NCBI GenBank assembly: GCA_017403145.1
Contig: JAFQOO010000007.1
Location: 206,889-270,888, forward strand
Source of the DNA: Clostridia bacterium
GTDB taxonomy: Bacteria > Bacillota > Clostridia > Christensenellales > DTU072
Reading direction: 5' to 3'
Length of the DNA stretch: 64,000 nucleotides
The notes under the pieces were generated by a model, which saw only the letters and a program-made list of their open reading frames with translations, did not search any database and was not told the DNA's origin. Of the stretch, positions 54,307 to 62,512 are shown in pieces. The translations under genes were made by a program, and so were the position numbers. Numbering within the stretch: the first letter of the stretch is position 1; each line of letters opens with the position of its first letter.

Positions 54307-55314
54307 TTAGTCTTCGTCGTCCCAATCTTCGTCGGCTTCTATTTCTTTACCGAGAAGTTCCTTTACCGTTTCGGCTATGCCGGTAGAGTCTAGCTTATAT
54401 CTAGCATACAAATCTTCGGGATATCCTATTACGCCATATTCGTCGGGAATACCCAACTTGGTGAATGCACATCCTTTACCCGACTCTGCTATAACAGCGG
54501 CAACAGCGTCGCCTAGACCGCCAACGATATTGTGCTCTTCAACGGTAAGAATACGTCTTGTTTCTACAACCGCTTTCATTATAGCTTCTTTATCGATGGG
54601 CTTTAGGGTATGCATATTTAGAACTCTAACGCTAATGCCCTCCGCTTCAAGGTCGCGTGCGGCTTCTCTTGCTTGCAAGGTGGGAATACCACAGGTAATA
54701 ACGGTTATATCGCTACCATCCTTTAGCATCATAGCCTTGCCGATTTCAAAGTCGAAGTCTTCGTTATCGTGCATTGGGGGTTCAAAACCTCTACCTACGC
54801 GCATATAGAAAGGACCGTCAACGTTTATGCAAGCGCGAACAGCTTTTGCCGTTTCAAAACCATCGGCGGGGATAACTACCGTCATATTGGGGATAGCGCG
54901 CATAATAGCATAGTCCTCTATACAATGGTGAGTGGTACCTGCGGGACCAAAGCTCAAACCACCGTGAGTAGCTATAACTTTTACGGGTAGATTTTGGTAT
55001 GCTATATCCGTTCTTATTTGTTCGCCACCACGCATACAAGCAAAGATTGCAAAGGTGGAAGCAAAGGGGATAAGTCCGGTTTTTGCAAGACCTGCCGCAA
55101 CACCGAATAGGTTTTGCTCTGCGATACCTACGTTAAATAATCTTTCGGGGAATCTATCGCCAAAGTTACCTATGTTGGTGGATTTCGCAAGGTCTGCAGT
55201 AACGCCGACTATTTTGTCGTTGGTTTCGCCTAGTTCGGCTAAAACTTTACCATATATTTCTTTTGACGTCATTTTATTGGCGTCATAGGTTGTCCAAGTA
55301 GTGCCTTCTGCCAT
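54307..55314 (-). CDS. Transketolase, C-terminal subunit
   Basis: 335 aa carrying the pyrimidine-binding and C-terminal domains of transketolase: the thiamine-activating Glu in NVGIAEQNLFG near residue 67, FASTFAIFACMRGGEQIR near 84, and HGGLSFGPAGTTHHCIED near 117. Together with the upstream subunit it forms one complete enzyme of the non-oxidative pentose phosphate pathway, a split common in anaerobes and archaea. Perfect AAGGAGG ahead of the ATG. Ends with an acidic tail (EADEDWDDED). Confidence 0.93.
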   Translation of the reverse strand: MAEGTTWTTYDANKMTSKEIYGKVLAELGETNDKIVGVTADLAKSTNIGNFGDRFPERLFNVGIAEQNLFGVAAGLAKTGLIPFASTFAIFACMRGGEQIRTDIAYQNLPVKVIATHGGLSFGPAGTTHHCIEDYAIMRAIPNMTVVIPADGFETAKAVRACINVDGPFYMRVGRGFEPPMHDNEDFDFEIGKAMMLKDGSDITVITCGIPTLQAREAARDLEAEGISVRVLNMHTLKPIDKEAIMKAVVETRRILTVEEHNIVGGLGDAVAAVIAESGKGCAFTKLGIPDEYGVIGYPEDLYARYKLDSTGIAETVKELLGKEIEADEDWDDED

Positions 55315-55325
55315 AATTTACCTCC

Positions 55326-56156
55326 TTATAGACTTTCGATATCTGCGATAGCTTCTTTATATAGGTCGGAGTTCATAGAACCATAGTGCCACGGAACTTT
55401 ACCTTGGAAGCGCTTTACACCATATCCCTTTTCGGTGTTGGATATGATTGCAACCGGTTTTCCTTCGTGTGCCCAAGCTTCGCTTAGCGCTCTATCAACG
55501 TCTTGCATATCGTTACCATTGCATACTATAACGTGCCATCCGAAAGCTTCGTATTTTTTATCGATGGGGTCAATACCCATAACTTGCTCGGTGGGACCGT
55601 CAATCATAAGCTTGTTGCGGTCTACGATAGCAATAAGGTTTTGGAGCTTATAGTGTGCGCCCGCCATTGCCGCTTCCCAAACAGAGCCTTCGTTTTGCTC
55701 ACCATCGCCCATTAGAACAACGACTTTAGAAGTGGTATTACCTTGGTATCTTAGTCCAAGCGCCATACCTACACCCATAGGTAGTCCGTGTCCAAGTGAA
55801 CCGGTAGAGGCATCACAACCACGTATTTTTCTGCTATCGGGGTGCATTCCGTAAGCCGATTCGTAGTGGTTAAAATGCTCCAATGATTCCATAGGAACAA
55901 AGCCTGCCATTGCAAGAGCGGGAACGTATGCCAAAGCACAATGTCCTTTGGAAAGGATAAATCTATCCCTTTCGAACATATCGGGGTTGTCTTTGTCTAC
56001 GTTTAGATATTTGAAATATAATGCGGCGATAAAATCCGCTGCGCTCAAAGAACCGCCTACGTGGCCTGAACCAGCGTAGTTAGCGGTTTTGATGATGTTA
56101 AGACGTAACTCTTTAGCTTTCGCTTTGAGTTCGTCAACCGTAACGTTTCTTGGCAT
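55326..56156 (-). CDS. Transketolase, N-terminal (thiamine diphosphate-binding) subunit
   Basis: 276 aa with SGHVGGSLSAADFIAALYF near residue 29, LSKGHCALAYVPAL near 68, the GLPMGVGMALGL segment near 124, and the metal/ThDP motif from GDGEQNEGSVWEAA to about residue 190 (IVDRNKL). Splits between the two transketolase halves at the usual boundary. AAGGAG precedes the ATG; first gene of a three-gene leftward operon. Confidence 0.94.
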   Translation of the reverse strand: MPRNVTVDELKAKAKELRLNIIKTANYAGSGHVGGSLSAADFIAALYFKYLNVDKDNPDMFERDRFILSKGHCALAYVPALAMAGFVPMESLEHFNHYESAYGMHPDSRKIRGCDASTGSLGHGLPMGVGMALGLRYQGNTTSKVVVLMGDGEQNEGSVWEAAMAGAHYKLQNLIAIVDRNKLMIDGPTEQVMGIDPIDKKYEAFGWHVIVCNGNDMQDVDRALSEAWAHEGKPVAIISNTEKGYGVKRFQGKVPWHYGSMNSDLYKEAIADIESL

Positions 56157-56188
56157 ATAAATTCTCCTTATATATAGCTTATACTAAA

Positions 56189-56217
56189 AGTATAAAACAT
56201 ATTTTATCGGTAGTCAA
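56189..56217 (-). promoter_or_regulatory. Promoter of the transketolase operon
   Basis: On the minus strand TTGACT, 17 bp, TATACT. Confidence 0.7.
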
Positions 56218-56247
56218 TATGCAATTTTTTCGCCATATAAAATAACG

Positions 56248-56276
56248 TTGAAAGTTTTTAGAAGGTATGCTAAAAT
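56248..56276 (+). promoter_or_regulatory. Promoter of the RimK-like gene, giving a leaderless transcript
   Basis: TTGAAA, 17 bp, TAAAAT with a TGC extended -10. The expected start site, seven bases after the -10, is the A of the ATG at 56283. Confidence 0.65.
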
Positions 56277-56282
56277 AAAAGT

Positions 56283-57116
56283 ATGAAAGGAATTATATTG
56301 ATAAACGCATTTAGTGGTATAGGCGAGCATCAAGCAACAAGAATGCAACGTGAGTTCGCTTTACTTGGACTAGAAGTTCCCGTCGTTCGCGGTAGGGTGG
56401 GAGAAGTGCCCTATGACGAAGACTTTTGCGTGTTCCTTGATAAAGATTTATATACTGCAAAAGCGCTTGAAAATAGCGGTGTAAAGCTATTCAATTCCAG
56501 CGAGGCTATTGCAGTATGCGACGATAAAATGCTTACCTCTTTAGCTCTTGATGGAGTTGTCAAGCAACCGGAAACTATACCTTGCTCGTTTTGTTATTCC
56601 AATACGGAGGTAAGCGAAAGCGAGCTTGCTTATATAGAAAAAAAGCTGGGCTATCCTTTGGTTCTAAAGCTCAACAAACAATCGAGAGGGGAGGGTGTTT
56701 TCTTGGTTAAAGGTCGCTCTGAACTCAAAGAGCTTATTACCAAATTTAGGGACATACCACACCTTTATCAAAAATTTATTTCTTTTTCTTCCGGTAGAGA
56801 TACCCGCGTTATAGTAGTGGGACACAAGGTGCTTTGTGCTATGGAAAGAGTGAACGAAAAAGACTTTCGTTCCAACGTTGAGCAAGGCGGTGTAGGGCGT
56901 TATGTAGAGCCTTGTGAACAAATGCAAAATATAGCGGTTAAGGTATCCAAAGCATTGAATTTGGAATACTGTGGAATAGATTTTCTTGTTGATGCCGATG
57001 GCGAAATATATGTGGTTGAAGTCAACTCTAACGCGTTTTTTAAAGGGATAGAAAAGGCTTCCGGCGTAAACGTAGCAGGGGCTTATGCAAAGCGTATTTT
57101 AGAGGTATTGGGCTAA
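56283..57116 (+). CDS. RimK-like ATP-grasp ligase
   Basis: 277 aa. ATP-grasp fold: nucleotide-binding GYPLVLKLNKQSRGEGV near residue 126, DTRVIVVGHKVLCAMERV near 180, a basic/asparagine loop, and the metal-binding YVVEVNSNAFFKG near 245. The family joins amino acids to a carboxylate through an acyl phosphate (RimK, LysX, coenzyme F420 or cyanophycin-type ligases); the substrate here is not evident. There is no ribosome binding site, and the promoter spacing implies a leaderless message. It stands alone, divergent from the transketolase operon. Confidence 0.82.
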   Translation: MKGIILINAFSGIGEHQATRMQREFALLGLEVPVVRGRVGEVPYDEDFCVFLDKDLYTAKALENSGVKLFNSSEAIAVCDDKMLTSLALDGVVKQPETIPCSFCYSNTEVSESELAYIEKKLGYPLVLKLNKQSRGEGVFLVKGRSELKELITKFRDIPHLYQKFISFSSGRDTRVIVVGHKVLCAMERVNEKDFRSNVEQGGVGRYVEPCEQMQNIAVKVSKALNLEYCGIDFLVDADGEIYVVEVNSNAFFKGIEKASGVNVAGAYAKRILEVLG

Positions 57117-57166
57117 AACTTTTTCGATAAAAATTTCATAATATTCGCTCTTCTAAAAATTTGTAC

Positions 57167-57195
57167 TTGATTTAATTATACGCGTGTGTTATAAT
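57167..57195 (+). promoter_or_regulatory. Promoter of the GLUG lipoprotein operon
   Basis: TTGATT, 17 bp ending in ACGCGTGTGT, TATAAT with TG one base upstream (extended -10). Confidence 0.7.
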
Positions 57196-57225
57196 ACTCG
57201 CGTATATAGTATTTTAGGAGTGCGT

Positions 57226-59370
57226 ATGCGTAATTTAAGGCTAATTTTAATAACGAGTATTCTAGTGCTGGCAATAGTCTGCTCTTTGGCAGGTTGCTTA
57301 TCTAACCAAGCGGGGGCATCTCCCGCTCTTAACGATGGAACGGAGGAGTTGCAATATACCTATAACATCCATTTCGCTTCCGAAACCGCACAACCCGAAT
57401 GGGAAAGAGAGTATAGTAAAGATAGCCTTAACCTTACTACGCTCGAAACGCCTGACGCAAGCTACAATCCTAACTATAATTTTGCAGGTTGGTATTTTAC
57501 CACAGAGTTCGTGGGTTCTCCCGTTGAACGTATGGAAATGGACGAATTTTTCGCTCTTGTAGAAGAGTATGGCGAATACAATGCGCAAACCAATACTATG
57601 CACGTTTATCTACACGCAAAGTGGATACAAAAAGACGTTAAAAAGATTTCAACTGCCGAAGAGTTGGCTACTATAAACGACGACTTGACCGCTAGTTACG
57701 TATTGATATCCGATATCGATTTATCTTCGTTTAACCACTATGAATATGCAGACGAGCATACTCTAGACCCCGACGAATACGATACCGAAGCGGAAATGCA
57801 AGAAGAAGCCGACAAACTAAAAGTAATGTACGAAAACAGCTGGGTACCTATTGCAGGCGGTGTCGGTGAAGAATTTAGTGGTACCTTTGATGGTAATGGT
57901 TACGAAATTACAGGTATGGAAATTATAGTTACCGACCACGATGCAGACCCCGAATTTAACTACGTACCCGTGGGACTATTTGGTAAAGTAACCGGTACGG
58001 TTAAGAACGTAACGCTAGTAGACTACAAAATCCAAATGGATGGCGACGCTTCTCGTTTCTACGTAGGCGGTGTAGTAGGTTGGAACTCCTTCCACGAATA
58101 CGATGATGGAACTCGCATTTACGGAGTGGTCGAGAATTGTTCTTCAAGCGGTAATATCATTAACCTCGAAATAGAGTACACTGGCAATATGTGGGATAGC
58201 TTATTCGGTTCCTATGCAGAGCCCACTTCTCAAGTATATTATGGCGGTGTCATAGGATTTTTGGAAGAAGCTAGAGCAACTAAGCTTTCCAGCAATGGTA
58301 GAATTACTTCCGAATCCAACGCCGACGAGGTTTATCTAGGCGGTGTAGTAGGCTACAATAATAAAGGTGTTCTCACTTCTTCAAACGCAAACGTATACGT
58401 ACGCGGTAGATACGCGGGCGGTTTGGTTGGCTATAACAATGGTAGCATTTCCACAAGCTATGCACTCGGCGACGTTGAAGGCTCCCTTTCATACCCCGCT
58501 ATAGCAGGTGGTTTGGTTGCGTATAACTTTATCGAAGGCACCATAAATCGTTGCTATTCCGAAGGTAAAGCAAGCGCTAGAACCGCAGGCGGTCTAGTGG
58601 GCGTTAACGTATTCGATTATGCAACCGCATCGGGCGGAACCATCAAGAATGCGTATGCACTCGGCGACGTATATGCGAGCGAATATGCGGGCGGACTAGT
58701 AGGTAGAGCTAATGCAGACCTTCCCATTTTTGGTAGACAAGATTTCCATCCCAGCATATTTGACGATGGTCAAGAATACAACGCACAAAGTGCAATCAAC
58801 GTATTCGCTATAGTAGAAAACTGCTTGGCTTATGGTAACGTAGAAGCAAACGCTACCGAAACCGAGTTTAAAGACGATAAAGGTAACGTAGTAAATGCTA
58901 GCGTATACTACTCGGTATTTGCCGGTTCATTGTTCGGTCAATCTTACGAGCAACTTGTTAAAGGATGCATAGCATTTGGTAACGTAGAAGCAATTTCCAA
59001 TAGACCTAAGAATGCCGAATCGACCGATAAGTTCACCCATAATACCGCATTTGCAGGTAACTTTGCAGGACAAACCACCAATAGTGTTTTGGGCGCTGAC
59101 TATCGTACCGTATATGCAATCGAAGGTATGACGGTAAAGAGAAACGGAGAGTCTTTTGATGGTAGCTATATCGTAGAGGTTATAGACCCCGAAACCAGCG
59201 AAAGCACTTTTGAAACCAGAACCTATCCCAATACGACCAGAACCCAAACCTACGAGCAACTAAAGGACGCAAGCTTCTATCGTCAAACATTGGGCTTCGA
59301 CCAAAACCTTTGGAATTTGACTAATATTGATATCGAAAACGGATTCTATCCCACGTTAATAGGCGTATAA
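57226..59370 (+). CDS. Surface lipoprotein with InlB-type and GLUG repeats
   Basis: About 714 aa. Signal peptide ending in the lipobox SLAGC near residue 24, so it is lipid-anchored outside the membrane. One InlB B-type repeat (FAGWYFTTEF near 92) leads into a GLUG beta-helix from about 150 to the end (GTFDGNGYEITGM, GGVVGYNNKGVLTSS, YAGGLVGYNNGSISTS, AGGLVGRANADL). The same modules make up the giant protein at 27950, but here in one-sixth the length. I start at ATG 57226 with AGGAG upstream, because the longer frame from 57184 begins before the promoter -10. Probably a surface adhesin or glycan-contact protein; ligand unknown. Confidence 0.82.
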   Translation: MRNLRLILITSILVLAIVCSLAGCLSNQAGASPALNDGTEELQYTYNIHFASETAQPEWEREYSKDSLNLTTLETPDASYNPNYNFAGWYFTTEFVGSPVERMEMDEFFALVEEYGEYNAQTNTMHVYLHAKWIQKDVKKISTAEELATINDDLTASYVLISDIDLSSFNHYEYADEHTLDPDEYDTEAEMQEEADKLKVMYENSWVPIAGGVGEEFSGTFDGNGYEITGMEIIVTDHDADPEFNYVPVGLFGKVTGTVKNVTLVDYKIQMDGDASRFYVGGVVGWNSFHEYDDGTRIYGVVENCSSSGNIINLEIEYTGNMWDSLFGSYAEPTSQVYYGGVIGFLEEARATKLSSNGRITSESNADEVYLGGVVGYNNKGVLTSSNANVYVRGRYAGGLVGYNNGSISTSYALGDVEGSLSYPAIAGGLVAYNFIEGTINRCYSEGKASARTAGGLVGVNVFDYATASGGTIKNAYALGDVYASEYAGGLVGRANADLPIFGRQDFHPSIFDDGQEYNAQSAINVFAIVENCLAYGNVEANATETEFKDDKGNVVNASVYYSVFAGSLFGQSYEQLVKGCIAFGNVEAISNRPKNAESTDKFTHNTAFAGNFAGQTTNSVLGADYRTVYAIEGMTVKRNGESFDGSYIVEVIDPETSESTFETRTYPNTTRTQTYEQLKDASFYRQTLGFDQNLWNLTNIDIENGFYPTLIGV

Positions 59371-59933
59371 TGTATAAGTTTAAGGCAACTGTAAAAATAA
59401 ACGAAAAGGACTATATGGCTTGCTCTAGTTATTATCTACGCAAGTACGTAGGCATAAAAGAACTCATTTTGGTTATTGCGCTAATAGTGGGTGCTTTCGT
59501 AATGTATTTTGCCTTTAATCAAATCATCGTTGCCATTCTGGCGGGAATAACCTTGCTCCTTATGGCTGGGGCGGTGCTTGTATATCTATTCGTATCCAAA
59601 AAGAACTACGTCGAGGAATACAAAAAGAGAAATACCGTTACTTGGGATTTCGCTTTCCACGAAGATGGTTTTGATATCACTATAAACGAGCAAGGCGGAG
59701 AGGATGCCTATACCGAAAAGCGTTCCTACGACCAAGTAGAAAAGGTAGCTCTCAAGAAAGATAGAGTTTATATCTATGCGGGGGCGGCATCGATGTACTA
59801 TATCAAGTACGATAGTATGACGGAAGGGAACTTTATAGAGTTTTGCGAATTCGCAAAAAGCAAGATAGACCCTTATAAGTTCAAGATGAAGGACAAAAGA
59901 AGAAAAAATAAACAATTTCCCTATGGAAGGTAA
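59370..59933 (+). CDS. YcxB-like membrane protein
   Basis: 187 aa with two hydrophobic helices at about 31-50 and 54-74 and a C-terminal soluble domain (TWDFAFHEDGFDITINEQGG, YDQVEKVALKKDRVYIYAG) that resembles the YcxB-like domain of Firmicutes. Function of the family is unknown. ATG overlaps the lipoprotein stop by one base (TAATG), so the two are coupled; the next gene follows after five bases. Confidence 0.75.
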   Translation: MYKFKATVKINEKDYMACSSYYLRKYVGIKELILVIALIVGAFVMYFAFNQIIVAILAGITLLLMAGAVLVYLFVSKKNYVEEYKKRNTVTWDFAFHEDGFDITINEQGGEDAYTEKRSYDQVEKVALKKDRVYIYAGAASMYYIKYDSMTEGNFIEFCEFAKSKIDPYKFKMKDKRRKNKQFPYGR

Positions 59934-59938
59934 AAAAT

Positions 59939-60490
59939 ATGCTAGAACACAAACAATTACAAGAAATTTCAGCAAGAATTAAAGATTTAAGAGAGTTTTC
60001 CGACTATACGGTAGAAACTTTTGCCGACAAGCTAGGTATGACTGCGGGCGAATATGCCGAATATGAAAATGCAGAACGCGATATTCCTATCGGCATACTT
60101 TATAATATAGCGGGTGTTCTTGAAATAGACCCTAGCGTAATTTTATTCGGCAAGGGCGCAACCAAACACGATGCAACCGTTGTTTATTCGGGCAAGGGTA
60201 CTAGTATCGAAAGATATCCCGGATATGAATTCGTATCTCTAAACGCCGATTTTATCAATCCTGAGCTAGAACCTATGATTGTAACCCTAAAAGAGGGCGT
60301 AACTCCCGAACTCGTTAGACATAGCGGACAAGAACTCAACTACGTTCTCAAAGGTAAACTACTCTTGATGCTAGGCGATAAAGAGTACTATTTGAGAGCA
60401 GGCGACAGCATATACTTTAATGCTACCCTTCCTCACGCACAAGTTCCTATGGGCGGAGAAGCAGAATTTTTAACCGTAATCCAAAAATAA
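59939..60490 (+). CDS. XRE-family protein with C-terminal cupin domain
   Basis: 183 aa. N-terminal helix-turn-helix at about 10-65 (LREFSDYTVETFADKLGMTAGEYAEYEN) and a cupin barrel at about 110-180 (HSGQELNYVLKGKLLLMLGDKEYYLRAGDSIYF). Same domain plan as the pot-operon regulator but clearly divergent. It sits inside an operon and not at its head, so it may sense a small molecule made or used by the neighbouring esterase. Many relatives bind acyl or amino-acid ligands; ligand unknown. Confidence 0.82.
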   Translation: MLEHKQLQEISARIKDLREFSDYTVETFADKLGMTAGEYAEYENAERDIPIGILYNIAGVLEIDPSVILFGKGATKHDATVVYSGKGTSIERYPGYEFVSLNADFINPELEPMIVTLKEGVTPELVRHSGQELNYVLKGKLLLMLGDKEYYLRAGDSIYFNATLPHAQVPMGGEAEFLTVIQK

Positions 60491-60511
60491 GAAGATATAA
60501 GGAGATAGATT

Positions 60512-61420
60512 ATGAACAGAGGTGAATTCGTTTTTAAAGTAATCGATATATTATTCCATCCCTTCCAAAACTACATAAACAAGGAAGGAGTAAAGTGTGT
60601 TAAGGATATTTCTTATAACGACGAATACGAGGCTTGTAAAGGCGACGTATACTTCAAAGAAGGCGCAACCGAGCCTATGCCCGTAATTTTGAACGTACAC
60701 GGCGGCGGTTTTGTTAAGGGCGATAAAAAGCACCGCAAGAGTATAGCTCATCTATATGCAGACAGAGGATGGTTCGTTTGGAACATAAACTATCGTCTAT
60801 CTCCCGAATACGCATTCCCTGCACTTCCTTATGACGTAATCACCGCGCTAAACTATCTAGAAACCCTAAAGGAAACCTATAACCTTAATCTTGATAAAGT
60901 AGTTATCACCGGCGATTCCGCAGGCGCATACGCTGCTACTTATTGCGTAGCGGCAGCCTACGACGACGAATTGACCGCAAAAGTAGGTCTACCTACCGCT
61001 AAGATTAAGCCCGCAGGTTTGGTAAGTTTCTGTGGTATTTACGACCTAGTTTCTTCTTTGAAGCTAAAGATACCTTTTGGTATGGTAAGATGTATTGCGG
61101 AGGGTTATACCCACTTTAGTTTTAACGAAGATTATTCCAACAAGGAAGAATACCAATACTTTAACGAAATCAGTCCTTCTACTTTCGTTAACGAAAAGTG
61201 GCCTGCTTGCGTAATTACTCTTTCCGAAAAAGATATGTTCTGCAAGGGACAAGGGGAATTTCTTTGTGAAAACATCAGGAAGGCAGGAGTTCCTCTAGTA
61301 GAAAAGCATTCTACTAAGCTAATTGATAACCACTGCTATCATTTTAACTTCTGGACCAAGACCTCCAAAGATACGATGCAAGCAGTTTATGATTATTTAG
61401 ATGAACTTTACGCAAAATAG
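60512..61420 (+). CDS. Alpha/beta hydrolase (hormone-sensitive-lipase-type esterase)
   Basis: 302 aa cytosolic esterase. Oxyanion motif HGGGF near residue 67, nucleophile elbow GDSAGAY near 133, probable catalytic Asp in SEKDMF near 237 and His in DNHCYHFNFW near 273. This is the Abhydrolase_3 fold that acts on short acyl or acetyl esters, including acetylated sugars. AAGGAGA precedes the ATG; last gene of the lipoprotein operon. No terminator hairpin is obvious before the tRNA promoter 13 bases on. Confidence 0.85.
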   Translation: MNRGEFVFKVIDILFHPFQNYINKEGVKCVKDISYNDEYEACKGDVYFKEGATEPMPVILNVHGGGFVKGDKKHRKSIAHLYADRGWFVWNINYRLSPEYAFPALPYDVITALNYLETLKETYNLNLDKVVITGDSAGAYAATYCVAAAYDDELTAKVGLPTAKIKPAGLVSFCGIYDLVSSLKLKIPFGMVRCIAEGYTHFSFNEDYSNKEEYQYFNEISPSTFVNEKWPACVITLSEKDMFCKGQGEFLCENIRKAGVPLVEKHSTKLIDNHCYHFNFWTKTSKDTMQAVYDYLDELYAK

Positions 61421-61432
61421 AATGAAAATTGT

Positions 61433-61461
61433 TTGACAAAAGTCAACGATAAATATATAAT
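61433..61461 (+). promoter_or_regulatory. Consensus promoter of tRNA-Arg with overlapping dyads
   Basis: TTGACA, 17 bp, TATAAT. TTGAC-AAAA-GTCAA (61433-61446) overlaps the -35, and a 10 bp perfect inverted repeat AGTCAACGAT (61441-61450) / ATCGTTGACT (61466-61475) brackets the -10. Confidence 0.85.
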
Positions 61462-61481
61462 AACTATCGTTGACTGAATTT

Positions 61482-61557
<76 letters not shown>

Positions 61558-61558
<1 letters not shown>

Positions 61559-61596
61559 AAAGAAAAGGACGTACCAATCGTACGTCCTTTTCTTTT
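61558..61596 (+). terminator. Terminator of tRNA-Arg
   Basis: 17 bp perfect stem running from the A-rich arm through GGACGTAC, CAATC loop, mirror arm ending in TTTTCTTTT. Begins at the tRNA 3' end. Confidence 0.92.
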
Positions 61597-61612
61597 GCTC
61601 GGCTTAACGGAG

Positions 61613-61666
61613 TAGCGCATACCTCGCGCTTTAGCGCGTGGGATGCGCTAGTTTGCGAAGGCAAAC
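61613..61666 (+). repeat. Hairpin array downstream of tRNA-Arg
   Basis: A 38-base hairpin (61613-61650, 17 bp stem with two mismatches, TTTA loop) is followed at once by GTTTGC-GAAG-GCAAAC (61651-61666). Style and position recall the array downstream of tRNA-Thr. The remaining bases to 61768 include TAGTA-CGTA-TACTA (61719-61732) and no gene. Confidence 0.65.
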
Positions 61667-61768
61667 CTGACGAGTAAAACGAAAAGGTATACAAGCACAA
61701 AACTTATTTATAGCCTCGTAGTACGTATACTAGTAAAGCAAATGTGAGGGGCTTTTTACCTCTTATAA

Positions 61769-62428
61769 TTATAATAGCTCAAAATAGTTTTTGTGTGAGT
61801 CAAGTACTCCTTCCTTCTTTAACTTGCCAATTTCTACCGATAGCCCACTGCGGTCAACCTCTAGATAATCGGCTAGACTTTGCCTATCAAAGGGAATGGT
61901 AAAGCGATTACTATTCGCCTTTTTTGATTGATGGTTTAAATAGGTGAGCAATTTTTCCCTCGTAGTGCGCTTAGAGGTAACGTCGATTTTTTGATGGAAT
62001 GCAATATTTTTGATAGCTAATTCTTTCATAAGATTGTAAATCAACTGTTGGTGGAAACCACAGCAGTTTGTACAAGTGTGCAAAATATGACGACTATCTA
62101 TAAACATAACCTCGCAAGGCTCGTTTGCTATTACCGATATGGGTAAAATACTATTATCGTTGCAAGCAAAGGCTTCTGCAAAGGAGTTGCCCGCCTCAAC
62201 AGTAGAAAGTATACTTCTATTACCAAAATAATCTATTTGTATAATTTGTGCGGTGCCGGAAAGTAGTATACCTATATATCTAGCAGGCTTCCCTTCTGCG
62301 AAAATAGTGTACTTTTTATCGAAATTATCTATTTTTGCACCTAAACAATTTAGCATAATAGTAAGGTCTTTTTCTTCGATACCATTAAACAAGGAACACT
62401 TTTTAAGAACATCAAAATATTTTTTCAA
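61769..62428 (-). CDS. Crp/Fnr-family transcription regulator
   Basis: About 219 aa. Cyclic-nucleotide-binding-type sensor domain in the first 130 residues (GKPARYIGILLSGTAQIIQ, GNSFAEAFAC), a dimer helix containing HTCTNCCGFH whose clustered Cys could hold a redox group, and a C-terminal winged helix (SLADYLEVDRSGLSVEIGKLKKEG). The recognition helix has Val where many clostridial relatives have Arg (RSALSRELS). I start it at TTG 62428 because AAGGAG lies six bases upstream; an in-frame ATG at 62458 sits inside a palindrome and has no ribosome binding site. Divergent neighbours (dehydrogenase, ferredoxin) suggest control of an anaerobic redox function. Confidence 0.88.
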   Translation of the reverse strand: MKKYFDVLKKCSLFNGIEEKDLTIMLNCLGAKIDNFDKKYTIFAEGKPARYIGILLSGTAQIIQIDYFGNRSILSTVEAGNSFAEAFACNDNSILPISVIANEPCEVMFIDSRHILHTCTNCCGFHQQLIYNLMKELAIKNIAFHQKIDVTSKRTTREKLLTYLNHQSKKANSNRFTIPFDRQSLADYLEVDRSGLSVEIGKLKKEGVLDSHKNYFELL

Positions 62429-62441
62429 AAATATCTCCTTT

Positions 62442-62457
62442 TGTTGAAAATTCAACA
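62442..62457. promoter_or_regulatory. Candidate Crp/Fnr-type operator
   Basis: TGTTGAA-AA-TTCAACA, 7 bp perfect arms. The centre lies about 41.5 bp upstream of the start site predicted for the rightward dehydrogenase gene, the classic class II activator position. Confidence 0.65.
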
Positions 62458-62478
62458 TACTTCTTGTTAATAATATAC

Positions 62479-62484
62479 TATAAT
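62479..62484 (+). promoter_or_regulatory. -10 element of the D-2-hydroxyacid dehydrogenase gene
   Basis: TATAAT without a recognisable -35 hexamer at 16-18 bp, consistent with activator dependence. AAGGAG follows before the ATG. Confidence 0.65.
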
Positions 62485-62512
62485 TTAATCACAAAATCAA
62501 GGAGAAAAAATA

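Noticed and set aside
57184-57226. Upstream start for the GLUG lipoprotein
   Set aside because: It precedes the -10 at 57190 and would spoil the lipoprotein signal peptide.
62428-62458. ATG start for the Crp/Fnr protein at 62458
   Set aside because: The codon lies in the palindrome and lacks a ribosome binding site; TTG at 62428 has AAGGAG at the proper distance.
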